Part shown: in pieces, positions 1 through 9,741 of the stretch | How positions within the stretch are numbered: the first letter of the stretch is position 1 | Layout: each line of letters starts with the position of its first letter | Assembly (NCBI RefSeq): GCF_964340395.1 | Contig: NC_135554.1 | Span: forward strand, 310,001-374,000 | Length of the DNA: 64,000 bases | Direction: 5' to 3' | Source: Glandiceps talaboti | Taxonomy: Eukaryota; Hemichordata; Enteropneusta; Spengelidae | Notes under the pieces: generated by a model | Seen by the model: only the letters and a program-made list of their open reading frames with translations | Database searches by the model: none | What the model was told of the DNA's origin: nothing | Position numbers and translations under genes: made by a program

Positions 1-57
1 ACTTGCTACTCACAACTCACCACTCGCATCATGCATATTTTGTACCTCGTAGATACC

Positions 58-365
58 TGAATATGCACATGCATGTCATAGAACACTGACCTAATACCAA
101 TTTTGAATGAGATCTGTTCAAGCATGTCTGAGTTATGGCTTTAGACACAGAAAATTCGCAAACAAAATGGCTGCTAGGCAGCCATATTGGATCGCATCAT
201 AAAACAAATTGACGTGCATATGTATGCCATAGTATGTTGCTCATGTACCAAGTTTGAAAAATCGGTCCAGGCATCTCCACGAAACGGCTCTGGACGGACG
301 GACGGACGGACAGACGGACGGAACCCAATCCATTAGTCCCCGTCCGGAGTTCGTCTGGTGGGGTC
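58..365 (-). repeat. Truncated copy of TCCG-rich dispersed repeat
   Basis: This stretch matches the outer arms of the Penelope-bearing inverted repeat at 21.87-22.85 kb and 25.59-26.04 kb. It shares the phrases for 'agccataactcagacatg' and 'ggctgcctagcagccat', the GGAC/TCCG microsatellite at 296-322 and the terminal 'ggggtctaat'. Similarity begins abruptly near 58 and ends near 365, so the copy holds only the distal part of the unit, which has the look of 5' truncation. A 101-residue open frame on the minus strand here covers the repeat and has no recognisable domain. Confidence 0.7.
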
Positions 366-993
366 TAATATCATCATTGTGTTGTAGTTGATCAAAGTCA
401 GCCATTTTAGATAGGGGAGCTGCAATAATTGTAGCGTTTGTTGTGATTTTGACGTTTTTTTCTTCTGTTTCTGTGCTTTTCTGCATTTCTACTTTTGCTG
501 AATTTGAGGGATTGGGGTACCTCTGAACATTTCTTGAAGGCTCCATAATATTAATGTCGGGGTTGTAAAATGTCCAATCTTTTGACAGGTAAGGTCCATT
601 GTTTCAATGGAATGTTACGCCTGGTCCACCGTCTCACAAAGCATGTGTGAAAGCAGACATATAACGAACTGTTAATACTGATAATCTTTAATCACTTAGA
701 GCGCTCTAAGTATCTTCAGTGTGAAGCCCCTATAGAATATGTATATTAACACACATGGTTAGAATGTTTATGTTGTTAGGATTTAGATACTTCATAGTGT
801 TTGTATTGTAATCCGTTTTGCAATTCTATGCATATCTTTTGTTATTCTGTGTATATGACATGAACTGTTTCTTTTGTGTAGTTATAGAATTCTGTGTTTT
901 GTTTTGCTATTAATAATATGACTCCTGCACTGTCTATGGTTGCATTTTAGCCCACATAGCATTCTTTGGTAAAGTCTTCTGACGTGTGTTTAG

Positions 994-995
<2 letters not shown>
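366..995. other. No feature recognised
   Basis: AT-rich unique-looking sequence. No open frame, tandem repeat or splice-bounded exon stands out. Confidence 0.5.

Positions 996-1050
<55 letters not shown>
996..1050. repeat. (TG)n microsatellite
   Basis: About 27 uninterrupted TG dinucleotides. The plus-strand open frame across it is a run of Cys-Val codons and is not a gene. Confidence 0.97.
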
Positions 1051-1051
<1 letters not shown>

Positions 1052-1111
1052 ATGTCTGCCTGTCTGTACATGTGTGCGAATGTATGTACATGTATGTACA
1101 AGTGTGTGTAT

Positions 1112-2092
1112 GACTGATCATGGAAGTAGAACCCCAGGAAGGACGACTGGCTTAATCCGATTTAAAATCTTTTGTTTTAGACCAAGTTAATCCCTTTGTC
1201 TCTATTGTGTTGGGTCCCTTTTGCATAGCCATCGCCTCCGTGGTTCAAGAATGCCATTCTTCTGTTGTTAAGGCGTTCAAAAATCCAGGGTCGTTGCTAT
1301 GCAAGCGCAGTTGAATAGAGGGGTCAATGCAACAGCGCAGAGTGTTTCAGCAGTTAGATAGCGTCACTACGAGCTTGGTCATACCAAACATTTGAAAACC
1401 GAGCAACAACTAGATAAGTTATGAAGATTTTTAACTGCCATTACATTTTTTGTGAGTTAATTTCACCTCCTGACTGTTTTCTTTGCGACAATCTCTGACA
1501 AAAAGTGTCTTAGTAAAATTTGAATGCTGATTAAAAGCTTTCCGATGACACCACAATCTCTTAGCTGCAGATTGTTGTCAAGCGTCAAATGACTGTCAAA
1601 TGTCGCTGATTTTCAAGGTTATTATGCCTAATGTTGTGATCACACTTGATTGTTTATGTTTATTTTGCTATTTACAACAGGACAACCTTCGCCGCCATAC
1701 GCTATCATTGAGCCCGACTCCGGGCCCACACATACACAAAAACAATCCTCTTCCAATATAGCACTTTCAATAGTATCAGCATCGTTCGTGTTGAAAGAAT
1801 TTTCCTCATCGTCAATGTCAGAAGTCACGAATGCCATGTCACAGAATTGCTTGTCGGTGGCCATGTTTTGATCAATGATGCATCATGACACTATCGATAA
1901 TAGTTGAGAACACCCGAACAAAACCTGAACGCCCTCATTAATATGCTAAGCTTGTTACGATCTTAAAAAGTTGCTGTTCACACCTTAGTACTACGAAAAC
2001 AGACTTGTTTTCTTAGCAAACAGTGGAGGCAATGACTGTCCCTTTGATCTATAACAGCTGTCCTTCCTGGGGTTCTAATTCCATGGACTGAT
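1112..2092. repeat. Inverted-repeat-bounded unit, about 0.98 kb
   Basis: The phrase TAGAACCCCAGGAAGGAC at about 1127-1144 recurs as its reverse complement at about 2059-2076. Looser similarity extends outward on both sides (CATGGAA next to the core). The two arms bracket a 980-bp segment that holds the candidate exon at 1640-1864. It could be a MITE-like element or a chance pair of dispersed repeats. No target duplication was identified. Confidence 0.35.
1640..1864 (-). CDS. Candidate N-terminal exon, acidic unknown protein
   Basis: An open frame begins at an ATG in good translation context (A at -3, G at +4) at 1864 and runs 74 codons. The first 60 or so residues are acidic and varied, including SDIDDEENSFNTNDADT, and GC-rich codons near the start contrast with the AT-rich surroundings. 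I do not recognise the family. The frame peters out into AT-rich sequence after about 1670, so a splice donor near 1665-1680 (GAAG|GTTGTC is possible) would be needed to continue. The plus strand is also open here and has an acceptor-like 'tttacaacag' ending at 1680, so the strand is not certain. Confidence 0.28.
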   Translation of the reverse strand: MATDKQFCDMAFVTSDIDDEENSFNTNDADTIESAILEEDCFCVCVGPESGSMIAYGGEGCPVVNSKININNQV

Positions 2093-2132
2093 GCAAGAAC
2101 AAAGAGGTCATAGGTTAAAGTATAAAGGTTAC

Positions 2133-2253
2133 CTTTCTGATCTGACTACATTCCATTCTTCATCACCTAGTACATCATCTTCCAATTCGTTCACCATTGC
2201 TTCTTTAGCAACAGCTAAAGGAATTGCCTCTGTTGATGATGTCATGTTGTTTC
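2133..2253 (-). CDS. Candidate internal or first coding exon, unknown protein
   Basis: On the minus strand a pyrimidine-rich acceptor (tttatctcacag) ends at 2254 and a donor (AAAG|GTAACC) begins at 2132. They bound 121 nt with an ATG at 2245-2243 and an uninterrupted frame. The peptide is acidic and includes NELEDDVLGDEEWNVV. Without splicing, the frame stops one codon later at TAA (2129-2131). The peptide looks like real coding sequence, but I do not recognise it and found no confidently phased partner. A weaker upstream exon at about 2430-2513 would join in frame only with a non-ideal donor. Confidence 0.33.
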
Positions 2254-2429
2254 CTGTGAGATAAACACACTCATAAGATTAGATACTAATAAAGTACTAA
2301 TAATGTACTGAGTATAGACTAGAAACTGTCTTGAATAGCCATACTGCAATTGGCAATAACACAAATCCATGGACTGAGATACACAAGATATATACAATAT
2401 TATTTTAGCTAGGAGGCAGTTAGGGTAAC

Positions 2430-2513
2430 TGACCAATTGCCGATATTGATTGACAGATTCCATTGACCACTCATTGAGCGTAATTCCGCCATGTGCACTT
2501 GCACGTGTCACAG
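2430..2513 (-). CDS. Weak candidate exon upstream of the 2.1-2.25 kb exon
   Basis: An acceptor-like tract (tttgtttgtcttaag) ends at 2514, and a protein-like frame including GGITLNEWSMESVNQYRQL follows. A donor GTCAGT lies at 2433-2428. Used with that donor, the next exon (2133-2253) would meet a stop. With a weaker donor GTTACC at 2429, the frame continues through the ATG of that exon. This is inference from splice-like signals only. Confidence 0.2.
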
Positions 2514-3574
2514 CTTAAGACAAACAAAGCAATCTGTCGTAGCTTATCAGCGTGTATTTAATGCCATGGCCTTGACCTTGCGATCGGTTCTCATATATAA
2601 TATTTGCTTACAAACATTGAAATTATTGTGAAATACTGGTCATGGGATTGGTATAATATATATGATCACTATCCCGAAGGATAGAGAGGTTGAACCTTAT
2701 TTTTACAATTTCTGAAGCCAAAAAAATATCGACAAAAGTTGACATACATGATCAAGAAGATGGACCGTCATTATGTGCATTTGTTTTGAGGTATGTATGT
2801 TGATATTACTGTGAGTCAAACTATTTCATTGATCTACTCATAAAATACAGATTTTTTCAGCCCAAAATTGCCTATGATTAGTGCTTTATCTTGTTGGTCA
2901 TGGTAGCGGCAAAATTAAATGTTGATCATATCACATACGATATTGCCGTAGTTTCTGGCATACAGACGTGCATGTACATGCAATGTCATGGTGTCATACG
3001 CATACGCAGTTATTGGCGGTGTACCCCGTGCTTTCTGTGTGCCAAATTTTAGACACAACGAAGACGAAAGAAAGTGTCGCCATGTGCATTTGTGACCTTT
3101 TGACTGGAATGACACACAAGGGTGACCTGCATGTGACTTTATTTATTGTTTATATTTCATAGTCATTTTATCATAATGTGATATATTTTAATGGTGAAAG
3201 TATATGTAATATTGTTAGGCCTACATAGGCTATATATGCATTTTAGTAACTACCATTTTTATTCTTGACTGTTTTTATACTATTATTACCACTTTGACAA
3301 GAAGGAGGTATGTAATTCGCCCAAAACTAACCAAGTACGGGCAGAGTTACGAGCTCGTAAGTCTCAAGTACGAGTGGCGTCTGAACTCGTAATTTCCATA
3401 TACGGGTGACGTCATACTCTTGCAGTTGGCCTAATTTTCGATGAGTACGCAGAGGACTCACGCTTGTCGTATTCCGCGAGTACGTGGCGAATATTTTGTT
3501 GTTGTAAATTAAATGTAATAATAATGATTATGGAGCCATTTTTCCAGCAAGGTTATTAGTGAAGCTGTAAATAC
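2514..3574. other. No firm feature; one CRE-like site
   Basis: No convincing exon or repeat was seen. A palindromic TGACGTCA lies at 3407-3414. Short open frames on both strands at 2.9-3.15 kb have no supporting signals. Confidence 0.4.
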
Positions 3575-3828
3575 CTGTTTTGTTTGTATGCCTTGGTGAT
3601 AATGATGGCATCATTATTTCCAAGTCCTGGTTTGGCATCTTCGTTGATGGTGTAGCAAGTGAGATGCATACGGTTCTGAGGTATAGTACAACTAATATGC
3701 CACGTACTCCAGGTGCCATCTTGACGTCGTGAGAGCTGTGGTACTGAGGTACAGTTTGTGCGTGGAAGTATACGTTCACAATATAACGAAATAAGCAGAC
3801 AGGACTTCACAACAACGAAACTCAAATA
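3575..3828 (-). CDS. Candidate extracellular-type exon, unknown protein
   Basis: On the minus strand a strong acceptor (ggtattgtctgcag) ends at 3829 and a donor (AACAG|GTATTT) begins at 3574. They bound a 254-nt exon, open in phase 0 at entry and leaving two bases at exit. The 84 residues include NCT (a potential N-glycosylation site) and paired cysteines in GTWSTWHISCTIPQNR and LTCYT, then GLGNNDAIIITKAY. The Cys-Trp pattern suggests a small secreted or ectodomain fold, perhaps Ig-like, but no family is recognised. An overlapping frame starting at MAPGVRG is also open and is probably a shadow. Intact splice sites on both edges are the main support. Confidence 0.38.
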
Positions 3829-3965
3829 CTGCAGACAATACCAGGTTACGGAACACCAAACAGCAAAGTAAAATTAAACTCAGGGACAGGTTAAAAAAGT
3901 AAAATACACGGAGAGTCAACACGACGATGTGCACGGTACAACGGTACAACGGAACAACATCGATT

Positions 3966-4278
3966 TTACAGTGGTTTTACAGTGCAGAGGGTGTCATTCA
4001 ACTAACTGAATGTAGAAAAGGGTGTCATTCCACTGTTTACCACCTAGAAATGCCGTCATTCCAGTTCCAAAGCATTGGAAATGCTCTCATTCTAATTTCC
4101 ACTTATTTTATAGAGTGGCGGCTGTCATTCCACTGGTTTTACAGTGCAGAGGGTGTCATTCAACTAACTGAATGTAGAAAAGGGTGTCATTCCACTGTTT
4201 ACCACCTAGAAATGCTGTCATTCCAATTCCAAAGCATTCAAAATGCTGTCATTCCACTTATTTTATAGAGTGGCGGCT
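3966..4278. repeat. 155-bp tandem repeat, left part
   Basis: The 155-bp unit carries five TGTCATTC boxes. Unit starts (ggctgtcatt) fall at 4120 and, interrupted, at 4275. The array resumes after the inserted element at 7797. Plus-strand open frames across it (for example 3927-4268) arise from the repeat. Confidence 0.9.
4275..4278. repeat. Target-site duplication GGCT, left
   Basis: GGCT directly precedes the left terminus of the 3,518-bp element and is repeated at 7797-7800. The uninterrupted 155-bp repeat has a single GGCT at this point (for example 4120 and 7952), so this is a clean 4-bp duplication. Confidence 0.85.
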
Positions 4279-4515
4279 GTGTACAACCGACATTTGTAAT
4301 AATTGCCGAAATTTGTAATAAACCGAAATTTGTAATAAAATTGCCGACATTTGTAATAAATTGCCGATATTTGTAATAAACTGACGACATTTGTAATAAA
4401 TTCTGTGAACGACAATTGTAATAAAAATTGCCGATATTTGTAATAAATTTCAGAAAAAAATGTGTAATAAACCTGCCGAAATTTGTAATAAAAAAAAGGT
4501 TAAGGGGGTTCCTCT
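4279..4515 (+). repeat. Left inverted terminal arm with TTTGTAATAA subrepeats
   Basis: About ten copies of a 20-24-bp unit, CCGA(C/A/T)ATTTGTAATAA plus spacer, occur in the same order as in the right arm read in reverse. Even the odd unit with TTTCAGAAAAAAA is present in both arms. Confidence 0.88.
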
Positions 4516-4639
4516 CTGACTTTCAAAGAAATGGAGTTACTCATTCTAAACTTAGAAAGGATTTAAAATATCGTCATTACAGGCTTCCTAGAATTAATTT
4601 ACAACAATTATGTCAGCCACTTGGATCTTTGAGTCTTTG

Positions 4640-4640
<1 letters not shown>

Positions 4641-4681
<41 letters not shown>
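4641..4681. repeat. (AATC)n microsatellite
   Basis: About ten uninterrupted AATC units. Confidence 0.97.
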
Positions 4682-4874
4682 CGTAAGTAATAAGTCTACT
4701 TATCTACCTAGCTACTTACTTACCTACTAGTACCTACCCAGCAGTACTCATGTACCAACCCATCAGTTCAAATCATAATTCACTTGATGAACACGTCGTG
4801 CTTTATTGAACGAATGTAAATTTTGATCATTGGTGGACGTGTTGTTAAATTGACTTTGTCAAAAGATAACTTGT

Positions 4875-4965
4875 CGGTTGGTTGGTTGGCTGGCTGGTTG
4901 GTTGGCTGGTTGGCTGATCGTTTGGTTGACTGACTGACTGACTGACTGGCTGGCTGACTGACTGA
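4875..4965. repeat. Imperfect TTGG/TGGC/TGAC tetranucleotide tract
   Basis: A run of related tetranucleotides (ttggttggctggctgg, then gactgactgact). A shorter similar tract recurs at 5221-5250. Confidence 0.9.
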
Positions 4966-5913
4966 CGGAGGGATGGAAAGACGGGCGTATGGAGGGTAGC
5001 TAAAAAGTAATTTCAATCTGTTTTCTAACCTGAATTTATCTAGTTCTTAAATCTTACTTCCTCTAGTGTACAAGCGGCGAATGTATGAGTTGTTTGTGAT
5101 TGTGAAGGCTTCTGAGTGATGAGTGAATATACGAACTAGCATCATCAATTCATCACTTGATCAACACTTTGTGGTTGTATGATCGAATGTATATATTTTA
5201 ATCATTGCGGACAAAGTGTTTGTTGGTTGGTTGGTTAGCTGGTCGGTTGACTACCAACAAACTGATTTCTCTAGAAATCTTAGAAACGGCGATTTCACAA
5301 CCAATTTTAGAGTGCATTTGGGGGCAAAAATTGAAAGCTTCATAATGGCTTCAGAAGAAATTGGTATGAGTATTTTTTTAAAACAAATTAGTTAGTATAT
5401 CAATAAGTCTACAGGGACATATTCTTGTCTGAGAGTGTGAAGAGATTAATATGCATAAAGGCGAATATTTCAGACATCATACATTACGGACACTTGGTGT
5501 TATGGATACTGTATATCACTATATCTCACCAAAGTCTAGCGACACACATACCAGTTTCCGGGTCGATTATTGTTGGTCTGTGAACTAATTGTACTTATGT
5601 ATAAAAAGAAACATAATCGCTTGCCAATATTTGCCTGATGGTTTTATTAACACAAACCTATGACAGGCCAACCAACGATAAACTCTGATATATAAAGGAA
5701 CAATTTTGGATTTGAATCATAGAAGTAAAAAGTACATAACAATATAGTTCTGTATAAATTTTTGGTGCTAAATACCGGCGCAAAACTTCCCTGGCTTAAG
5801 TTCTTACACAGGGAATTTGATAAAGTTTCTTAGATCCAGGTGTTTAATTTGTTGAAATCTAGGATTGGTGAAGATGAGGCACTTATTTTGTAAATTTTTA
5901 CTGTCAGTTTTAC
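4966..5913. other. Interior of the 3.5-kb element, no gene seen
   Basis: AT-rich sequence with a short tetranucleotide tract at 5221-5250. Nothing resembles a transposase or any other protein. Confidence 0.5.
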
Positions 5914-6400
5914 TTCAAATGTCGTTACAAATGTCGGCAATTGTGTTACAAATGTCGTCAATTTTATTACAAATGTCGTTAGTTTATTAAAAATGTCGGC
6001 AATTTTATTACAAATGTCGGCAATTTTATTACAAATGTCGTTAATAAGTTATTACAAATGTCGGCAACGTTATATTACAAATGTCGGCAATTTTATTACA
6101 ATTGTCGTTAGTTTATTACAAATGTCGTCAATTGTATTACAAATGTCGTCAATTTTATTACAAATGTTGTTAGTTTATTACAAATGTCGTCAATTTTATT
6201 ACAAATGTCGTCAGTTTATTACAAATGTCGTCAATTTTATTACAAATGTCGTCAGTTTATTACAAATGTCGGCAATTTTATTACAAATGTCAAAGTTTAT
6301 TACAAAGGTCGGCAATTTTATTACAATTATCGGTAGTTTATTACAAAGGTCGGCAATTTTGTTACAAGTTTTCAACAACTTTATTACAAATATATTCGTA
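5914..6400 (-). repeat. Internal cluster of TTATTACAAATGTCG subrepeats
   Basis: About twenty copies of a 20-24-bp unit (ttattacaaatgtcggcaat and variants) run in the orientation of the right terminal arm. Open frames on both strands here (5993-6523 plus, 6211-6516 minus) are products of the repeat. The cluster may be the arm of an older nested copy or an expansion of subterminal binding sites. Confidence 0.9.
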
Positions 6401-6985
6401 ATTGGTACAAGTCTCTGTAAATATACAAAACAAGTTATAATGTTATATATAGTGGCCACAACAACATTTGGTTGTGCTATTATAAAACATTCTACAAGTT
6501 CAAAATTGAAATACACAAAATAATGATTTAATTGAAATGGAGATAAGATTTCATTATTTTAGAGAACGGGATTGGGGAGACGTTATTCTCCCCTTTTTTC
6601 TGTCCTTCATCTAAATAAATCAGAACTCATGAACTCATTCCCGGCTCTACTGGTCAACTATCCCTGAAATCCCTTCCCTATCAGATTTAAAATGATGAAC
6701 TACTACCCATAGTGCACAGCTCACTAAACCATGCACATCCTCGAAAACGCCACTAAAATTGAATAGATTAATGAAGAATAGAAAACCACTGTAATGATAT
6801 GGAAGGGGGCTGCTGTACTCAAACATTGATAGTATAAGTCAAATCGATACACATCAGTGGCGACAAATCTCACAAATTTCATGTAAATGTCATGCGAACA
6901 CATATTTTCTACTATATTCTGTCGAATTGCTCAGTATCCACGGCAGCTTGCAAAATATAACAAAACTCCGCTAAGAATTACACAG
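6401..6985. other. Interior of the 3.5-kb element, no gene seen
   Basis: Unique-looking sequence with no open frame, splice signals or repeat structure of note. Confidence 0.5.
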
Positions 6986-6990
6986 TGTAC

Positions 6991-7296
6991 ATTCATTCAT
7001 TCATTCATTCATTCATTCATCCATCCATCCATCCAACCATCCATTAATTAATTTGTTCGTTCGTTCATTCATTCACTCATTCATTTATTCATGCATTCAT
7101 TCATTCATTCATCCATCAATTAATGAATTAGTTCCTTCAAATGAATGGCATCCACCCATCAATTAACTAATTAATTAATTTGTTCGATCATTCATTCATT
7201 CATTCATTCATTCATTCATTTCTTTGTTCGTTAATTCGTTCGTTTGTTTGTTCAATCATTCTTAAACTTCCTCATCACATACCATACATACATACA

Positions 7297-7330
<34 letters not shown>

Positions 7331-7396
7331 CATACATACATACATACATATATACATACATACATACATACATACATACATACATACATACATACA
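6991..7396. repeat. Compound microsatellite: (ATTC)n, (TCCA)n, (CATA)n
   Basis: (ATTC)n tracts lie at about 6991-7020, 7061-7110 and 7189-7220. A (CATA)n tract at about 7283-7396 has a few TATATA interruptions. The Ser-Phe-Ile-His and Tyr-Ile-His-Thr open frames are repeat artefacts. Confidence 0.95.
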
Positions 7397-7561
7397 TTCA
7401 TATGCGGATTGATTGAAATAATAATAACTTGTTTAATTGTTCAATTAATTATTATATTAATCAATTCAATTAATGCTTGTTAAATCCACTTTCGTTTGAC
7501 GTGATGTTTTTGCGATCTTGTATTTCTTTATTTAGATAACCCATGTTTTAGTGTGGAAGGA

Positions 7562-7796
7562 AGGACCCTCCTTAATGTAATTTTTTATTACAAATTTCGG
7601 CAATTTTATTACATTTTTTTTCTGAAATTTATTACAAATATCGGCAATTTTTATTACATTTGTCGTTCATAGAAATTATTACAAATTTCGGCAATTATTA
7701 CAAATGTCGGTTTTATTACACGAAAAACGTGATTTTTATTACAAATATCGGCGTTATTACAAATTTCGGCAATTATTACAAATGTCGGTTGTACAC
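7562..7796 (-). repeat. Right inverted terminal arm
   Basis: Reverse complement of the left arm at 4279-4515, exact over the outer 43 bp and then diverged by small indels. It contains one arm-specific palindrome-like insert (acgaaaaacgt). Confidence 0.88.
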
Positions 7797-8215
7797 GGCT
7801 GTCATTCCACTGGTTTTACAGTGCAGAGGGTGTCATTCAACTAACTGAATGTAGAAAAGGGTGTCATTCCACTGTTTACCACCTAGAAATGCTGTCATTC
7901 CAGTTCCAAAGCATTCAAAATGCTGTCATTCCACTTATTTTATAGAGTGGCGGCTGTCATTCCACTGGTTTTACAGTGCAGAGGGTGTCATTCAACTAAC
8001 AGAATGTAGAAAAGGGTGTCATTCCACTGTTTACCACCTAGAAATGCTGTCATTCCAGTTCCAAAGCATTGAAAATGCTGTCATTCCACTTATTTTATAG
8101 AGTGGCGGCTGTCATTCCACTGGTTTTATAGTGCAGAGGGTGTCATTCAACTAACTGAATGTAGAAAAGGGTGTCATTCCACTGTTTACCACCTAGAGAT
8201 GCTGTCATTCGTTTT
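7797..8215. repeat. 155-bp tandem repeat, right part
   Basis: Continuation of the array cut by the element. It begins with the GGCT duplicate, and further unit starts fall at 7952 and 8107, exactly 155 bp apart. It ends within a unit at about 8215, followed by degenerate 'gtcattc' copies to about 8245. Joining 4278 to 7801 restores a regular array. Confidence 0.9.
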
Positions 8216-8592
8216 CCGTCATTCAGGTTGTCATTCGTTTTAGGGTCACCCCAGTTTTTCCCCATGTTAACCTAATGGTAAAAAACCAGCCAAACAAACA
8301 TACTTACACTTTATAACAAGGTTATTAATATACATCTATCCTGAAAATTTGGTCAAAAAATACAGGATTTTTTTTTTAAATTTAAAAGCAAAGAGCTCCC
8401 TCAGTGGTCACGTTTATTTTGACATTTTTGACAACTTAGAAAACCACTCATTTGTCATTATTTTTCTACCAAATTTAGTTGAGCAGGTACCATTTAGGGT
8501 ACATAACAATATATTGACGGCATTAAACCTAAATTCATTTCTATTTAAATAAATTAATGCATACACATATTATCCACAGTACAACCTTATGA

Positions 8593-9422
8593 TGACCTTT
8601 GACCCCCGAATTTCATTCGACCAATGTAAGTAAATTTATACATCTATCCTTAAGATTGGGTTAAAAAATTAAATCATAAAGGTACAAAATTAGCCTGTTT
8701 TCAAATAAAATCGCGCCCCCTAGTGGCAATTTTCAGGTAAAAAATTACTCTTTTTTTGATGACTGTGGCGATGTCCAATACCCAAGATGGGTCTCCATAA
8801 ATGTACTTTATTGTTAATGTATCTTTATGAAATTTTCAAGTTACATTGCCAACTAACTTATCTACCTGACACTAAAATTGGGGGGGGGGGGGGTCAAAGA
8901 TCAAAGTAGTGAGAGCCAGTGCTCAATTCAGCGCTTATTTCATGATTTTTTTTTCAACATTTACAAATAAAAGTAAAAAAGACGCATTTATATACACAAA
9001 CTATATTTTCTAAAAGTTCACATTATGCGCTTTCCAAACAATATAAAGTTTTTAGAAATTGGACGAAAATTGGTAAAAGTAAAAAAAAATTAACAAAAAT
9101 GTAAAGAAAAAAATTATTAAAAATTGAAACCATATTTTCCAGCAAAAATTGCCCAATATGTTATCAAACTTGTCAATTTACACCCAATCACCAAATTTGG
9201 TCGAAAAATTCGCAATAATAACGTAACATGGACGATTTTTCTAACATTCCCCAAAACCCCAAATGTGAACAAAAAATTGGACGATCTCACCATTAGGTGG
9301 TGCGATTTTTTGAAAACAGGCTAGGGTTAGCATGTCTCAATGGAATAGTTTGACCAAACTTTCAGGATAGGTGTATAATATTTACTTGCATTCACCAAAT
9401 GAAATTCCGAGGTCAAAGGTCA
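8593..9422. repeat. Diverged inverted repeat, about 150-bp arms
   Basis: The segment 8593-8745 (tgacctttgacc, acatctatcct, tagcctgttttcaaa, cgcgccccctagtgg) recurs inverted at about 9283-9422 with many substitutions. Between them lie a poly-G run (8880-8892) and AT-rich DNA. This probably represents an old element with long inverted ends. The related phrase 'accaaatttggtcgaaaaattcgca' around 9198 recurs near 9539, so other copies have been shuffled in. No coding potential is seen. Confidence 0.6.
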
Positions 9423-9661
9423 CCGTATAGAGGCCCTATTGGGTAACATGTGAATATGCTAATTTATATGGAAGAAAAGGATTTTCAATTAAATAGCTTC
9501 AATATGTTATTAAGGAAGACGAACTAAACCTACACACCAAACTTGGTCGAAAATTCGCACAAACAACGAAACGGGAGTGGTCCAAAGTTTTTGACCAATC
9601 ATTGCATTGATACAGATCACGTGATTGTTCATCTCTGATGTTCATCTTTCGTATGAAGTCT

Positions 9662-9720
9662 ATACCCTAACCAACCCTGACCCTAACCCTTACCCCAAAC
9701 TACCCTAACCCTAACCCTGA
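9662..9720. repeat. Degenerate telomere-like CCCTAA tract plus (CA)n
   Basis: The run contains accctaaccctaaccctga and several near-CCCTAA hexamers, followed by (CA)n to 9741. It is the complement of the metazoan TTAGGG telomere unit, in an interstitial position. Confidence 0.7.
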
Positions 9721-9741
9721 CACACACACACACACACACAC

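Larger units (their letters stand above)
4279..7796. mobile_element. 3,518-bp element with long subrepeated inverted ends
   Basis: The left end begins GTGTACAACCGACATTTGTA and the right end is its exact reverse complement. The outermost 43 bp are perfectly inverted, and weaker inverted homology extends about 235 bp (to about 4515 and from about 7562). The arms consist of a short unit built on CCGAAATTTGTAATAA. The element interrupts a 155-bp tandem array and is flanked by a GGCT duplication, which proves insertion. The interior has no transposase-like frame. It holds microsatellites and a second cluster of the same subrepeats (5914-6400). It is therefore non-autonomous. I cannot assign it to a superfamily; a 4-bp duplication alone does not decide it. 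Confidence 0.85.

Noticed and set aside
966-1190. Cys-Val-rich 74-codon frame
   Set aside because: Translation of the (TG)n microsatellite.
5993-6523. 176-codon plus-strand frame and the overlapping minus-strand frame
   Set aside because: Both consist of subrepeats of the 3.5-kb element; simultaneous openness on two strands is a repeat artefact.
7180-7483. Overlapping Ile-His-Thr-Tyr repeat frames
   Set aside because: Pure (CATA)n and (ATTC)n microsatellite translation.
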